Shown: piece by piece, positions 43,445 through 52,144 of the stretch | Layout of the letters: every line of letters begins with the position of its first letter | How positions within the stretch are numbered: position 1 is the first letter of the stretch | Source of the DNA: G963664115 sp965263045 | GTDB lineage: Bacteria > Acidobacteriota > Terriglobia > 20CM-2-55-15 | Length of the DNA: 64,000 nt | Assembly: GCA_965263045.1 (NCBI GenBank) | Contig: CBDHGK010000041.1 | Location: forward strand, 4,960,001 to 5,024,000 | Reading direction: 5' to 3' | Notes under the pieces: generated by a model | Seen by the model: only the letters and a program-made list of their open reading frames with translations | What the model was told of the DNA's origin: nothing | The model's database searches: none | Made by a program: the position numbers and the translations under genes

Positions 43445-45298
43445 TCCCTGAACAAGCGTGATTGATGAGGAATTGAAAGTGGAATAACCGCCGAAGTACC
43501 CGAAATGCCCCCTCTCCGTGCGAAAAAAACCTTGGACAGATTCTTTGGAGAAGGAGGCATTTCAGATGAACGATTATACGCGCAAGAACATGAGGAACCG
43601 CAAGCGGCGAATTGAGCGTCGGCTTGGGGATCGGAATTGGAAAGATCAGGCGAAGCCGATGCTGTCGGCGCGCAACATCCGGTACGAGATGGGAGACCGG
43701 ATGAGGGGTCTGTCGGTGGGCGGCATCGGAATGATGCATCAGGTGGCGCGGCGGACCGGACTGATCGAAGCCATCGACAAGGACGTGCATGTGCTGAAGC
43801 GGCATCTGCCCTACCAGGAATCGGATCACGTGTTGAACATCGCCTACAACGCGTTGAGTGGGGGCACGTGTATGGAAGATATCGAACTGCGGCGCAATGA
43901 CGAAGTGTATCTGGACGCGTTGGGAGCACAGCGGATTCCGGATCCGACCACGGCGGGAGACTTCTGCCGGCGATTTGAGGAAGACGACGTGGAGTCGCTG
44001 ATGGACACGTTCAATAAAGTGCGGCTGAAAGTCTGGCGCCAGCAGCCCGATGCGTTTTTCGAGGAAGCGGTTCTGGAGGCGGACGGGACATTGGCCCCAA
44101 CCACCGGAGAATGCAAAGACGGGATGGACGTGGCCTACGACGGGACATGGGGTTATCACCCACTGTTGATTTCGCTGGCGAACACGGCCGAACCGTTATA
44201 CCTGGTGAACCGGAGCGGCAACCGGCCCTCGCATGAGGGAGCGGCCAAACGGTTCGATCAGGCAATCGCGTTGTGCCAGCGTGCGGGGTTCGATCAGATC
44301 CTGCTGCGCGGGGACACCGACTTCAGCCAGACCCGGTATTTGGATGGATGGGACGACCAGGGCGTGGGCTTCATCTTCGGCATCGACGCGATGAAAAACC
44401 TGGTGGCCCGGGCCGACCAATTGGAGCCGGACTGCTGGGCGCGCCTGGAACGTCCCGCCAAGTACGAGGTAGCCAGCCAACCCCGCCAGCGTCCCGACAA
44501 GGTCAAGGAACGGATCGTTCGGGAGCGTGACTTTGAGAATATCCGCTTGCGGGGCGAGGATGTGGCCGAGTTTGCGTATCGGCCCGGAGCCTGCGATCGG
44601 GACTACCGCGTCGTTGTGGTGCGAAAGAATCTGTCGGTGGCCAAAGGGGAGCAGGTGTTGTTCGACGACATCCGGTACTTCTTCTACATTACCAACCGTG
44701 CGGATCCTGCGGACCAGATCGTGATGCGTGCGAATCAACGGTGCAATCAAGAGAATCTTATTGAGCAGCTCAAGAACGGCGTACACGCCTTGGGGATGCC
44801 GGTCGGGGATCAGACCAGCAACTGGGCCTACATGGTGATGGCCTCACTGGCCTGGACACTGAAGGCGTGGTTTGCGTTATTGCTGCCCGAAACCGGACGT
44901 TGGGGCCAGAAGTATCAGGCCGAGAAGCAGACCGTGCTACGCATGGAGTTCAAAACGTTCCTGAACGCCTTCATGCTCGTGCCTTGCCAGCTCGTGCGTA
45001 CTGGTCGGCGCATCGTCTTCCGGCTGATGGCCTGGAACCCGTGGTTGCCAGTCTTGTTTCGTGCCGTGGATGTGTTGCGTCAACCTCTGCGATGCTGACC
45101 CGATCATGGATCTGAGCCCGGGCGGTCGAGGTCCCGGTTTCTTTCAACCCTTCAAACAGACACGGCGAGGCGGCAACTGAAACAGATACAACACGAACCG
45201 CATACCTGGAAAAAGCGATCTGGGAACGGGAGCTTATGCCTCCAATTTTACGGCCGTGAACCGGCCGTTTGTCCACTGGTTATGCGCTTGTTTTGGGC
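43445..45298 (+). mobile_element. IS1380-family element 2 (1854 bp), inserted in the GNAT gene
   Basis: Flanked by CTAG at 43441-43444 and 45299-45302. The inner ends share CCCxxAACAAGCG in inverted orientation (TCCCTGAACAAGCG left, GCCCAAAACAAGCG right). It differs from element 1 in its ends and transposase, so it is a separate lineage within the family with the same target preference. Confidence 0.88.
43566..45098 (+). CDS. IS1380-family transposase (element 2)
   Basis: 510 residues from ATG 43566, chosen because AGGAGG lies 9 nt upstream; the frame is open to 43518. GGIGMMHQVARRTGLIEAID and VLNIAYNALSGGTCMEDIEL are IS1380-like. Catalytic acidic residues are likely in EAVLEADGTLAPT, QILLRGDTDF and RCNQENLIEQLKNG. 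It is clearly different from the 471-residue transposase of element 1. Confidence 0.92.
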   Translation: MNDYTRKNMRNRKRRIERRLGDRNWKDQAKPMLSARNIRYEMGDRMRGLSVGGIGMMHQVARRTGLIEAIDKDVHVLKRHLPYQESDHVLNIAYNALSGGTCMEDIELRRNDEVYLDALGAQRIPDPTTAGDFCRRFEEDDVESLMDTFNKVRLKVWRQQPDAFFEEAVLEADGTLAPTTGECKDGMDVAYDGTWGYHPLLISLANTAEPLYLVNRSGNRPSHEGAAKRFDQAIALCQRAGFDQILLRGDTDFSQTRYLDGWDDQGVGFIFGIDAMKNLVARADQLEPDCWARLERPAKYEVASQPRQRPDKVKERIVRERDFENIRLRGEDVAEFAYRPGACDRDYRVVVVRKNLSVAKGEQVLFDDIRYFFYITNRADPADQIVMRANQRCNQENLIEQLKNGVHALGMPVGDQTSNWAYMVMASLAWTLKAWFALLLPETGRWGQKYQAEKQTVLRMEFKTFLNAFMLVPCQLVRTGRRIVFRLMAWNPWLPVLFRAVDVLRQPLRC

Positions 45299-45757
45299 CT
45301 AGTCGAGTTCGCTGACAATTCCAATGTCTGGCGAAACATGGCTGACCGATTCCCGCATCCCTACACAGAGGCCGATGCAGACTCCTGGATCTCCGGACTC
45401 GCGCACGCTGAGACGCCGACTCATTGGGCAATCGAGTTCCAAGGCCGTGCAGTCGGGGGCATTGGAATCGATGTGCGTGAAGGCATGTACCGCAAGACTG
45501 CTGAGTTCGGCTACTGGATCGGTGAGCCCTATTGGGGCAAAGGGATCGCAACTGCGGCAGCCCGAGTTCTTGTCGCAGATGCCATGCCGCGATTTGGCCT
45601 CGTGCGGCTCCAAGCGCATGTGTTTGAGTGGAACCCAGTTTCCATGCGAGTCTTAGAGAAGACCGGATTTCCGCGAGAAGGCGTTCTTCGGCGCAGCGCT
45701 GTGAAAGATGGAATCCTTGTGAATCAGGTCATGTACGCGCTCAATGCCGAAGTCGCC

Positions 45758-45868
45758 GTATAACGAGGCAATGGAGCGGTCCGTGAAGGCGATGGGCACC
45801 GCCAGCTTCTGTTAGTAGTGTCGCGGTGCCCATTGCACGGCCTCCAGCTTATTGCCGAGCCGTTAGCC
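45758..45868 (+). repeat. attC-like site after the GNAT gene
   Basis: The site begins with GTATAAC overlapping the GNAT stop codon and ends with GTTAGCC (45862-45868). Between them are nested complementary arms GGCAAT/ATTGCC, GGAG/CTCC, CCGTG/CACGG and the 11-bp hairpin ATGGGCACCGC/GCGGTGCCCAT. Such a multi-stem imperfect palindrome overlapping a cassette stop codon is the architecture of integron attC sites. Confidence 0.65.
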
Positions 45869-45890
45869 AGACACAGCCTGGGAGATCTTC

Positions 45891-46244
45891 ATGGCCGGAG
45901 CCTCAGATCCAACCGATCCGATTCGCAGGAAAGCCGTGACGTTTCCGGCCGTCGCCAAAGGATCGTCTTGCAACCAGAGTTCTTTCAAAGCAGGGAGAGG
46001 CGCATTCTTGTACATCGGACCGGGAGCCAAGGGGCAGGGCTTCAAAGCGATGTTCAAGCTCAAGCGTTCTATGCCCCACGCCAGGAAGCTAGCGACAACA
46101 GATCCAGCGCGCTTTGAGGTGGGAGCCACCGGATGGGTCACGACCCGCTTTACCGCTGAAGAGCCACTCCTGAAATCCATCTGGGAGGCGTGGTTGGAGG
46201 AATCCTACGAGCTGACCTGCCCATCAAAGGCCAACAAGAGGTAG
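45891..46244 (+). CDS. MmcQ/YjbR-like small protein (cassette gene)
   Basis: 117 residues from ATG 45891, with GGGAG upstream and 22 bp after an attC-like core. RKAVTFPAVAKGSSCNQSSF, FLYIGPGAKGQGFKAMFKLK, TDPARFEVGATGWVTTRFTA and WLEESYELTCP fit the MmcQ/YjbR (CyaY-like fold) family, whose members often carry a final catalytic-looking WVxVxL segment of unknown role. Function unknown. Position between two attC-like sites is typical for this family in environmental cassette arrays. Confidence 0.65.
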   Translation: MAGASDPTDPIRRKAVTFPAVAKGSSCNQSSFKAGRGAFLYIGPGAKGQGFKAMFKLKRSMPHARKLATTDPARFEVGATGWVTTRFTAEEPLLKSIWEAWLEESYELTCPSKANKR

Positions 46245-46263
46245 AGGGCCTGTACCGCCAGCT

Positions 46264-46356
46264 GGCTAACAGAGTGGCTCCACCCGACGGCGGCCGCAGA
46301 GTTATTCTTAGTCTTCAAAGGAGTGGCTGCCGCAATGGAGCCACGATCGGTTAGGC
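46264..46356 (+). repeat. attC-like site after the YjbR-like gene
   Basis: GGCTAAC (46264-46270) and GTTAGGC (46350-46356) are the outer core-like pair. Inside, TGGCTCCA (46275-46282) pairs perfectly with TGGAGCCA (46336-46343), and GGCGGC can pair with GCTGCC nearer the centre. It starts 20 bp after the stop codon. The 93-bp length is normal for attC. Confidence 0.7.
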
Positions 46357-46912
46357 GTCACTACAGCGCAGTGCCATCGGGGGAGCATTCGTTAGCCCGC
46401 GCAAAGTAACCACTGGTAACGCGTCTGGTTCCATCCTGCCGGACTTTGTTTCATACTGTTGATGGCATGAGGCCCGTGCCGCCACCCTCCAACGGGGAAG
46501 TACTCAACGTGCGGGGCTAACGATAGATTCAAACCTTTTGGATTCGACCGATTGCATAAGGAGGAACTGCGAGAACGGCTCGACACCGGAGGTTTGTATG
46601 ATGCTCTCTGCTCCAATGCCTTTCTCAGATCAACCGGAGCTATGATCCGGAAACTAAACCGTGTCCGGGCCTGGATGATGTGCGTATGCCGAATCCGCTG
46701 GATCTTGATTTGTTCGATTGGGCCTGCTTTCTCAGTCGTGGGCAGATGCAGGTTGCAATGCTGGCTTGAATCGGAGGAGGGGGCGATATCATGCCTGACT
46801 ATGGCGTGCAGCTGTCACGTCCAAAGCTTGACGCTGTTTTCAAGAGCAAAGACCGCGCCACGTTCGCCGCGCAGTTGATGCCAGGCGCTCGGTGCATGAG
46901 AGAGGTCGGCTC
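46357..46912. other. Unresolved stretch between cassette-like site and glyoxalase gene
   Basis: 556 bp. GTTAGCCCGCG (46392) and GCGGGGCTAAC (near 46509-46519) are core-like and inverted with respect to each other, possibly relics of further cassette junctions. A frame ending near 46769 reads PNPLDLDLFDWACFLSRGQM, which looks protein-like, but no proper start or family was recognised. Confidence 0.35.
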
Positions 46913-47144
46913 ATGAATTTCGGAAAGGCGACACCGATCCTTCGGATTTTCGACGAAGCCAAGGCGAAGGAGTTCTATGTGGATTTCCTTGGCTTCAAGG
47001 TCGACTGGGAACACCGCTTCGAGCCCGGCCTTCCCCTGTACATGCAGGTGTCGAAGGACGGCTGCGTCTTACATTTGTCAGAGCATCATGGCGACTGCAG
47101 TCCCGGTGCGGCGATGCGGATTGCAACCCGAGACCTGGACGCAT

Positions 47145-48585
47145 GAGTCAAGCCCATTCTTAGTTGAAACTCTCCACGGCTCACGATGGGTCATGCAACC
47201 TTCTTCTTCGATCTCGTCGACGTCTTCGCCTCAATTTTCAGCTCTCGCTGGAGGGCTTCGCGGAGCTTTGGAAGATGACGGTAGCCGATCACCTTCCTCA
47301 GGCGCGGTTCGATGTCGATGAGCGCCGTCGCCAACCAGCGTTGCCGCTGACTCGAGTTCTTCCAATGATCGACCTTCGCACACCTTTCCTCGACAAGGGC
47401 ATTGACCGATTCCAGGCAATTCGTCGTCTTGAACGAACGGCCCAAGACCCCGTACACGCCGAGCCGATGCAACGTGAGGGTCTCTTCCAGGCCTTCCTCA
47501 AGGCTCGCAGCCCCCGATTGGTTTCGCTCCTCGAGCTCTCCATGGAGCTCTCCGAGCGCCGCCCGAGCTTCGTCGTACTCCGGGCGCTCGTAGGCCCGCT
47601 GCAGCCGGCGTCGCCACACGGCTTGCTCGGTCTTCGATAGGTATCTCACGACGTTCTCGCGTTTGTGCCATTGGCAGCGTTGGACCAGGGCTCGATTCCT
47701 GAATGCCTTCTTGACCGCCGCCCGCAGACCTTTGCCGCCGTCGACAATCACCAGCACGCCTTCAGAGATGTCCAGGCCCCGCTCCATCAACGAACGGAGA
47801 AACGGAGTCAGCACTTGCTCGTTCTCCGTGTCGGTCTCCACGAAGCCCAAGAAGCGTTTGTCGCCCGAAAGCGTGACGCCCAGGGCCACTACCATCAGGG
47901 CGTCGGCAAACGCCTTCCCGTCCAGGAAGATCGCCACGACGTCCTCGCCACTCAGATCCCGCTCCTGCATCTCCCGAAGTTTCGCGGCACTCGCCTGGAC
48001 GAATCCTCGAGACACCGTCGAACTCGACAGTCCGATCGCTCCCGGAATCGCTTCAGCGGCCGATTCATAGTTCCGGCAGGAGATCCCATACAGCACACGT
48101 CTGAGCAGTAGCTCGTTCACCGCGCCACCCGGACTGAGTTCCTCGTAGGTCCGAAGCGGAATCTCCCCGCCCGCCACGCTGCGCACTCGAGGCACCCGAA
48201 CCGGCACCCGCTGGCCACCCAGCCCCACGGTCCCCGGATTGCTCCCGTGTCGCCGGCCCCGCAACGCCGCCTCCTTTCGTGCGTATCGCTCACCCGCCAA
48301 CGACTTCACTTCCTCGTCGAGCAACTCCTCCACGTGCATCAACCCCAGTGGGATCAACGCCCGAATCATCTCCACCTTCGAGTCCAATTCCAGTCCCGAG
48401 TATTCCTCCCGGCTCAGGACCTCGACCTCACCCAGCACACGCGACTTCTTGCGTTTCTTTACCGAACGTAACAGACTCCTCATCTCGGCTCCTTTCTCTT
48501 ACAGGCTTGATGTTGTTTCTTCCAATACCATCAAACCATGGGGTTTGGAGCCGTTTCAATTTCCAACTAAGATTGGCACACATTC
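47145..48585 (-). mobile_element. IS256-family element, copy 3 (1441 bp), inserted in the glyoxalase gene
   Basis: Same ends as copies 1 and 2 in reverse orientation, flanked by the 9-bp duplication TGGACGCAT (47136-47144 and 48586-48594). Confidence 0.96.
47191..48483 (-). CDS. IS256 (Mutator) family transposase, copy 3
   Basis: 430 residues, identical in the translated sequence to copy 2. The motifs FLDGKAF, IVDGGKGL and QRCQWHKRENV are intact. Confidence 0.96.
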   Translation of the reverse strand: MRSLLRSVKKRKKSRVLGEVEVLSREEYSGLELDSKVEMIRALIPLGLMHVEELLDEEVKSLAGERYARKEAALRGRRHGSNPGTVGLGGQRVPVRVPRVRSVAGGEIPLRTYEELSPGGAVNELLLRRVLYGISCRNYESAAEAIPGAIGLSSSTVSRGFVQASAAKLREMQERDLSGEDVVAIFLDGKAFADALMVVALGVTLSGDKRFLGFVETDTENEQVLTPFLRSLMERGLDISEGVLVIVDGGKGLRAAVKKAFRNRALVQRCQWHKRENVVRYLSKTEQAVWRRRLQRAYERPEYDEARAALGELHGELEERNQSGAASLEEGLEETLTLHRLGVYGVLGRSFKTTNCLESVNALVEERCAKVDHWKNSSQRQRWLATALIDIEPRLRKVIGYRHLPKLREALQRELKIEAKTSTRSKKKVA

Positions 48586-48994
48586 TGGACGCATTCCAGG
48601 CCGAACTGGTCTCGAAGCGCTACAGCTACGCTCGACCTGGGATTGAGAAAACGCCATTTGGCACGCGAGATATGTCCGTGAACGATCCGTTTGGCAATAG
48701 GTTGACGTTTACAAGCGCTGTGAGCACCTGACACGCCGGTCCAGTCGATCGCCATTGGGAGTGGCTAAGCAGCAACGTTGATACAGTGGATGGTCGCTTG
48801 AGAAGCGACTTGTTCGCATTCTCAACTGGATCCGGTACCCGCCGCCGTCGCCGGCGGCCTCCGTCTTCGAGTTGAAGACCCAATCTCGACACGCATGCCG
48901 GCTCATGGATCTGTGCAGGGCGAGTGGACCTTGACTCTCAGTCCGGTCGTATCGAAACAGTCGCCCTCTGTTCCAGCCCCCTTTAAATCGGGAA

Positions 48995-49825
48995 TTAGTT
49001 GCCTCCCAACAAGATTCGGGATCCTACAGCCAGGAGCGCACCCAGGACCGCATCTGCAAAAAAGTGATACCGTCGGACCACCGCGCTGACGGCGATGCTG
49101 ACCGACAGACACAGGAAGATCCAACCCGCAAGTGGGACCGTCTCCAAGAGAACGAGAGATGCAGCGAATGTAGCTGCAACGTGCGCGCTTGGAAACGTGT
49201 TCGCGCCAATTCCAAGGCGATCCAATACCCAGAGATTGACCCTCCGGTGTTTCGACTTCCATTTTCTGAGCGAGTCAACACCCGCATCAGGCGTGAGTCG
49301 TGGAGGTAGCGAAGGGGCAAAGGGCAGGCTTCCATAGCAGGAGTAGGACGCCAGGATCACGACAGACCAGAAGTAGTCCGCGTTGCGACCCGGGCCTGAA
49401 AGCAACAGCACGGCCAGCGCGAGCGGCACGAAGGGATAGGCGAACAGGTAAGCGATTTCAAGGTACTTGGCGATCAGTCTCGATTCGATCAGGGGGCGTA
49501 AATGCCGAAGCGCCTGGCCAAGACGGTCATCGAACGACTGGAGCCACGACTGGAGCCGTTCCGACGGTTCCATGTAGAACTGCCCCGCCTGCCAATACGC
49601 AATCAGCATCGTTCCGGCTGGAAGCCAGTTGCGAATCGTGAAGCCCCACTCCCCACCCAGCACCACCCCGGAGAAACGTCCGGCCAGCGTCAGGCACACT
49701 CCGATCGCCCCCAACCGCACAATTCGACGCCGACGCTCCTGAGGGAGGGATTGAATGCATGCAACGGCTGTGAGAAAGGCGAAATAGGAAAGGTTGATCC
49801 ACTCGGCGACGCGCATCGAATTCAA
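48995..49825 (-). CDS. PAP2-superfamily membrane phosphatase
   Basis: 276 residues with about six membrane segments. The phosphatase motif 2 is TFPSAHVAAT near residue 215 and motif 3 is VVRRYHFFADAVLG near 250, giving the catalytic His pair and Asp. Motif 1 (KxxxxxxRP) is not clearly present, although the KSKHRRVNLWVLDRLGIG region lies where it could be. Relatives dephosphorylate lipid phosphates such as undecaprenyl pyrophosphate or phosphatidic acid on the periplasmic face. No operon partner is evident. It marks the right edge of the cassette-like block. Confidence 0.82.
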   Translation of the reverse strand: MNSMRVAEWINLSYFAFLTAVACIQSLPQERRRRIVRLGAIGVCLTLAGRFSGVVLGGEWGFTIRNWLPAGTMLIAYWQAGQFYMEPSERLQSWLQSFDDRLGQALRHLRPLIESRLIAKYLEIAYLFAYPFVPLALAVLLLSGPGRNADYFWSVVILASYSCYGSLPFAPSLPPRLTPDAGVDSLRKWKSKHRRVNLWVLDRLGIGANTFPSAHVAATFAASLVLLETVPLAGWIFLCLSVSIAVSAVVRRYHFFADAVLGALLAVGSRILLGGN

Positions 49826-50125
49826 GTTGGAAACTGCGAGTCGAGTTTCAATCGGGCTCCAACGGGGTGAGCGCGAATCGCTGGCGCCGAAGCCGGAAGA
49901 AACTGGCGAAAGATATTATTCGGAGCCAATGGGTAAACGAGCATCTTTTTCAATCGCTATCGGTTCGCATACCCGGCGCATGGATTCTCCCATCGCCGAC
50001 GCACGGTTTGTGGCACCCAGTTCGGATGCCCGACCGTGAGCCGCGCGCTGAACTCTTTCCCACGGTGCTGGCTACATCCCAGGCTGTAGCGGTATATGTC
50101 CCGCAGCGGTATTGCGATACGTCGA
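49826..50125. other. Intergenic stretch between PAP2 and ligC, no gene identified
   Basis: About 300 bp. A plus-strand frame here (from about 49867, beginning MSANRWRRSRKKLAKDII) looks faintly protein-like but matches nothing I recognise and runs antisense into ligC. I leave it uncalled. Confidence 0.35.
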
Positions 50126-50157
50126 CGCGGCCCTTGAGACTTATGCCAAGGGCTGCT
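50126..50157. repeat. Palindromic repeat family 2, single arm overlapping the ligC stop
   Basis: CGCGGCCCTTGAGACTTATG followed by CCAAGGGCTGCT matches one arm of the repeat at 53657-53989. The ligC stop codon (50141-50143) and its last residues QQPLA lie within it. Confidence 0.8.
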
Positions 50158-51094
50158 GGAGTAGCTTTTCCAGTCGATCCAGAGTTTCCATGGCGGGCAA
50201 AACCTGTTCCACACTCGAGTTCGGTTCGCGCCCTTCCTGAATTGCCGAGATGAACTCGCGGTCCTGCAGTTCGATGCCGTTGATTGAAACGTCGACTTCG
50301 GAAACATCGATGGGCTTCTCGCTACCATCGACAAGGTCGTCATAGCGCGCAATGTAGGTCCCCTTGTCGCAAATGTATCGGAAAAATGTTCCCAGAGGGC
50401 CGTCGTTGTTGAACGACAATGCCAGCGAGCACACGGCACCGGAAGGCACTTTCAAACCGATGCTCATGTCCATTGCGATACCGAGTTCGGGGTGTATCGG
50501 GCCTTCCAGGGCCTGGACTCCCGACGATACTTCTCCGGTTTGATAGTGAAACAGATCCACTGTATGGCAGGCATGGTGCCAAAGCAGGTGATCGGTCCAG
50601 CTGCGGGGCTTGCCGTCAGCATTCATATTGGTTCGGCGGAAAAAGAAGGTCTGAACGACCAGATGCTGCAGTTTGAGTTCGCCGGACTGAATCCTGCTGT
50701 GAATCCACTGGTGGCTCGGGTTGAAACGGCGGGTGTGTCCCGCCATGGCCACCAACCCTGTTTCTTTCCGAACGGCGTCGATCCGGAGAGCATCGGCGAG
50801 AGAATCCGAGATCGGAATCTCAATCTCCACATGCTTGCCAGCCCGCATCACCTGCTCAGCCTGATCGGCATGGACCTGGGTAGGTGAGGTCAGAATTACT
50901 GCCTCCACGCCCGGCTGCTCGAGCGCTTCATCCAGGCTCGTTGTCCAGTGGGGTACGTTGAATTCGCGGGCGACGGCTTCTGTCGTTTCAGCCGTTCTGC
51001 CAAATAAGGTCACGACCTCCGCATCATCAATTTGAGTCAGACCCGCCAGATGCTTCTTTCCGAATGCACCCTGGCCTACCATACAAATCTTCAT
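50141..51094 (-). CDS. ligC: 4-carboxy-2-hydroxymuconate-6-semialdehyde dehydrogenase (Gfo/Idh/MocA family)
   Basis: 317 residues from ATG 51094, preceded by GGAGCG. NAD(P)-binding MKICMVGQGAFGKKHLAGL and the EIEIPISDSLADA segment define the Gfo/Idh/MocA fold. GHTRRFNPSHQWIHSRI, FFFRRTNMNADGKPRSWTDH, LWHHACHTVDLFHYQTG and GPLGTFFRYICDKGTYIARY closely follow the LigC sequence known from Sphingobium SYK-6. LigC oxidizes the ring-cleavage product of protocatechuate 4,5-dioxygenase to 2-pyrone-4,6-dicarboxylate. The partner dioxygenase and aldolase genes lie 8-10 kb to the left on the other strand, separated by the IS/cassette block. Confidence 0.9.
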   Translation of the reverse strand: MKICMVGQGAFGKKHLAGLTQIDDAEVVTLFGRTAETTEAVAREFNVPHWTTSLDEALEQPGVEAVILTSPTQVHADQAEQVMRAGKHVEIEIPISDSLADALRIDAVRKETGLVAMAGHTRRFNPSHQWIHSRIQSGELKLQHLVVQTFFFRRTNMNADGKPRSWTDHLLWHHACHTVDLFHYQTGEVSSGVQALEGPIHPELGIAMDMSIGLKVPSGAVCSLALSFNNDGPLGTFFRYICDKGTYIARYDDLVDGSEKPIDVSEVDVSINGIELQDREFISAIQEGREPNSSVEQVLPAMETLDRLEKLLQQPLA

Positions 51095-51154
51095 TATTCG
51101 CTCCAATGCATGAATCAACACGCGTTCCTAACGCCGGTCCCTGAAATCTTGCCC

Positions 51155-51208
51155 GTAACCGAAGTAACCGAAGTAACCGAAGTAACCGAAGTAACCGAAG
51201 TAACCGAC
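51155..51208. repeat. Short tandem repeat, six 9-bp units
   Basis: The unit GTAACCGAA is repeated five times and ends with GTAACCGAC. It lies 60 bp upstream of the ligC start codon, in the probable promoter region. Confidence 0.95.
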
Positions 51209-51474
51209 CGGATCAGCCGTCCGAAGCGCCCCGTTCCGAGGGCCAATTTTACGCGGAACCTCTGGAGGGCACACGCTCCCCCTATCGTATCCTTCCAAAA
51301 TCCGCTCATGACAGGAGGGACATGATGCCCCATTTCGAGCCTTTCATTCTACAAGTAGCATGGCTGTGGTTGCAGCTGACGGTGGGTTTCTGTCAGATTA
51401 TTCATAGACAATTTAGAAACTCTTACATGATAGCCACGCTATGATAGGCGCCTCAAGGGGTGCAAACGCGACTC
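51209..51474. other. Intergenic region between ligC and the response-regulator pseudogene
   Basis: About 266 bp with AT-rich patches near 51400-51440. No gene or clear hairpin seen. Confidence 0.4.
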
Positions 51475-51490
51475 CGGAGGAGTGCTTCAA

Positions 51491-52144
51491 TTGCGTATCC
51501 TTGTTGTACTTGTTGTAGAAGACGAACCCAAGGTCACCGAGGCCTTCAAAGGAAGGCCTCGAAGGCGAGCACTACGAAGTGGCTGTCGCTGAGACCGGCG
51601 AGGAGGGTTTTTTTCGCATTACGACCGAGAGTTTCGACGTCATTCTGCTGGACCTGATGCTTCCGGGGCGTGATGGTCTGGAGGTTTTGACCCGGATCCG
51701 CGAGCAGGGCATCACGACCCCGGTGCTGGTTCTCACGGCGCGCGACACGGTGGAAGATCGAATCGCCGGCCTGAACAGTGGAGCTGACGACTACCTGGTG
51801 AAGCCCTTCGCTTTTGCTGCAGTGGTGGCGAGGATTCGGGCGTTGGTGCGGCGCGGGCGACCCAGTGAGACGCTGCGGCTGAGTGTGGGAGACCGGAGAT
51901 GGATTTGGTAACGCGGAAAGTCGTTCGAGGTGGAGAAACAGTCGAGTTGACGGCCCGGGAGTATGGACGGCTGGAATACTTACTGAGGCACGCAGGCCAT
52001 CCCGTTCCGCGTGATACCTTGGCCCGGGATGTCTGGAAGGAGACGGCCCGGGGAACGCCGTTGAACAACGTTATCGATGTGCATATCGCCTGGCGAAAGC
52101 CCCGTTTGTACCCGCATCAAGGGCAGGTTGATCAAAGCGTATGA
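51491..52144 (+). pseudogene. OmpR/PhoB-type response regulator, frameshifted
   Basis: A TTG start at 51491 follows GGAGGAG. The receiver domain reads LRILVV...VEDEPKVTEAF with a 9-bp duplication (CTTGTTGTA). An extra A near 51549 then shifts the frame, which continues as EVAVAETGEEGFF-type sequence with the phosphoacceptor in VILLDLMLPGRDGLEVL and KPFAF. A missing base near 51893 shifts it again into the winged-helix output domain (MDLVTRKVVRGGETVELTAR, LNNVIDVHIAW). The last part is also scrambled. At least two indels make it non-functional. Its end overlaps the PepSY start by ATGA. Confidence 0.85.

Larger units (their letters stand above)
43381..45763 (+). pseudogene. GNAT acetyltransferase gene interrupted by IS1380
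   Basis: Codons 43381-43440 encode MQLDFELGVIRAWSLTDKAD and 45299-45763 continue LVEFADNSNVWRNMADRFPH. Removing 43441-45298 (one CTAG plus the IS) restores a 174-residue frame. The acetyl-CoA loop is in GEPYWGKGIATAAARVL and the RimJ/RimL-type ending is MRVLEKTGFPREGVLRR. It would acetylate an amine, with unknown target. The gene lies between a half attC-like site and a full attC-like site that begins at its stop codon, so it looks like an integron cassette gene. The 3' fragment cannot make a full protein alone. Confidence 0.88.
46913..48731 (+). pseudogene. Glyoxalase/bleomycin-resistance-superfamily gene interrupted by IS256
   Basis: Codons 46913-47144 encode MNFGKATPILRIFDEAKAKE through RIATRDLDA, and 48595-48731 continue FQAELVSKRYSYARPGIEKT to FGNRLTFTSAVST. 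Removing the IS and one 9-bp duplication gives a 122-residue vicinal-oxygen-chelate protein with DPFGNRLTF, the usual metal-side motif of bleomycin-resistance-like proteins. The family includes drug-binding and glyoxalase-type members and is common in integron cassettes. The gene is now split and should be non-functional. Confidence 0.9.

Noticed and set aside
49867..50253. 128-residue plus-strand open frame (MSANRWRRSRKK...)
   Set aside because: The second half is antisense to ligC and no family was recognised; possibly a remnant, too weak to call.
51155..51208. CRISPR-like repeats
   Set aside because: The unit is 9 bp and contiguous, with no spacers.
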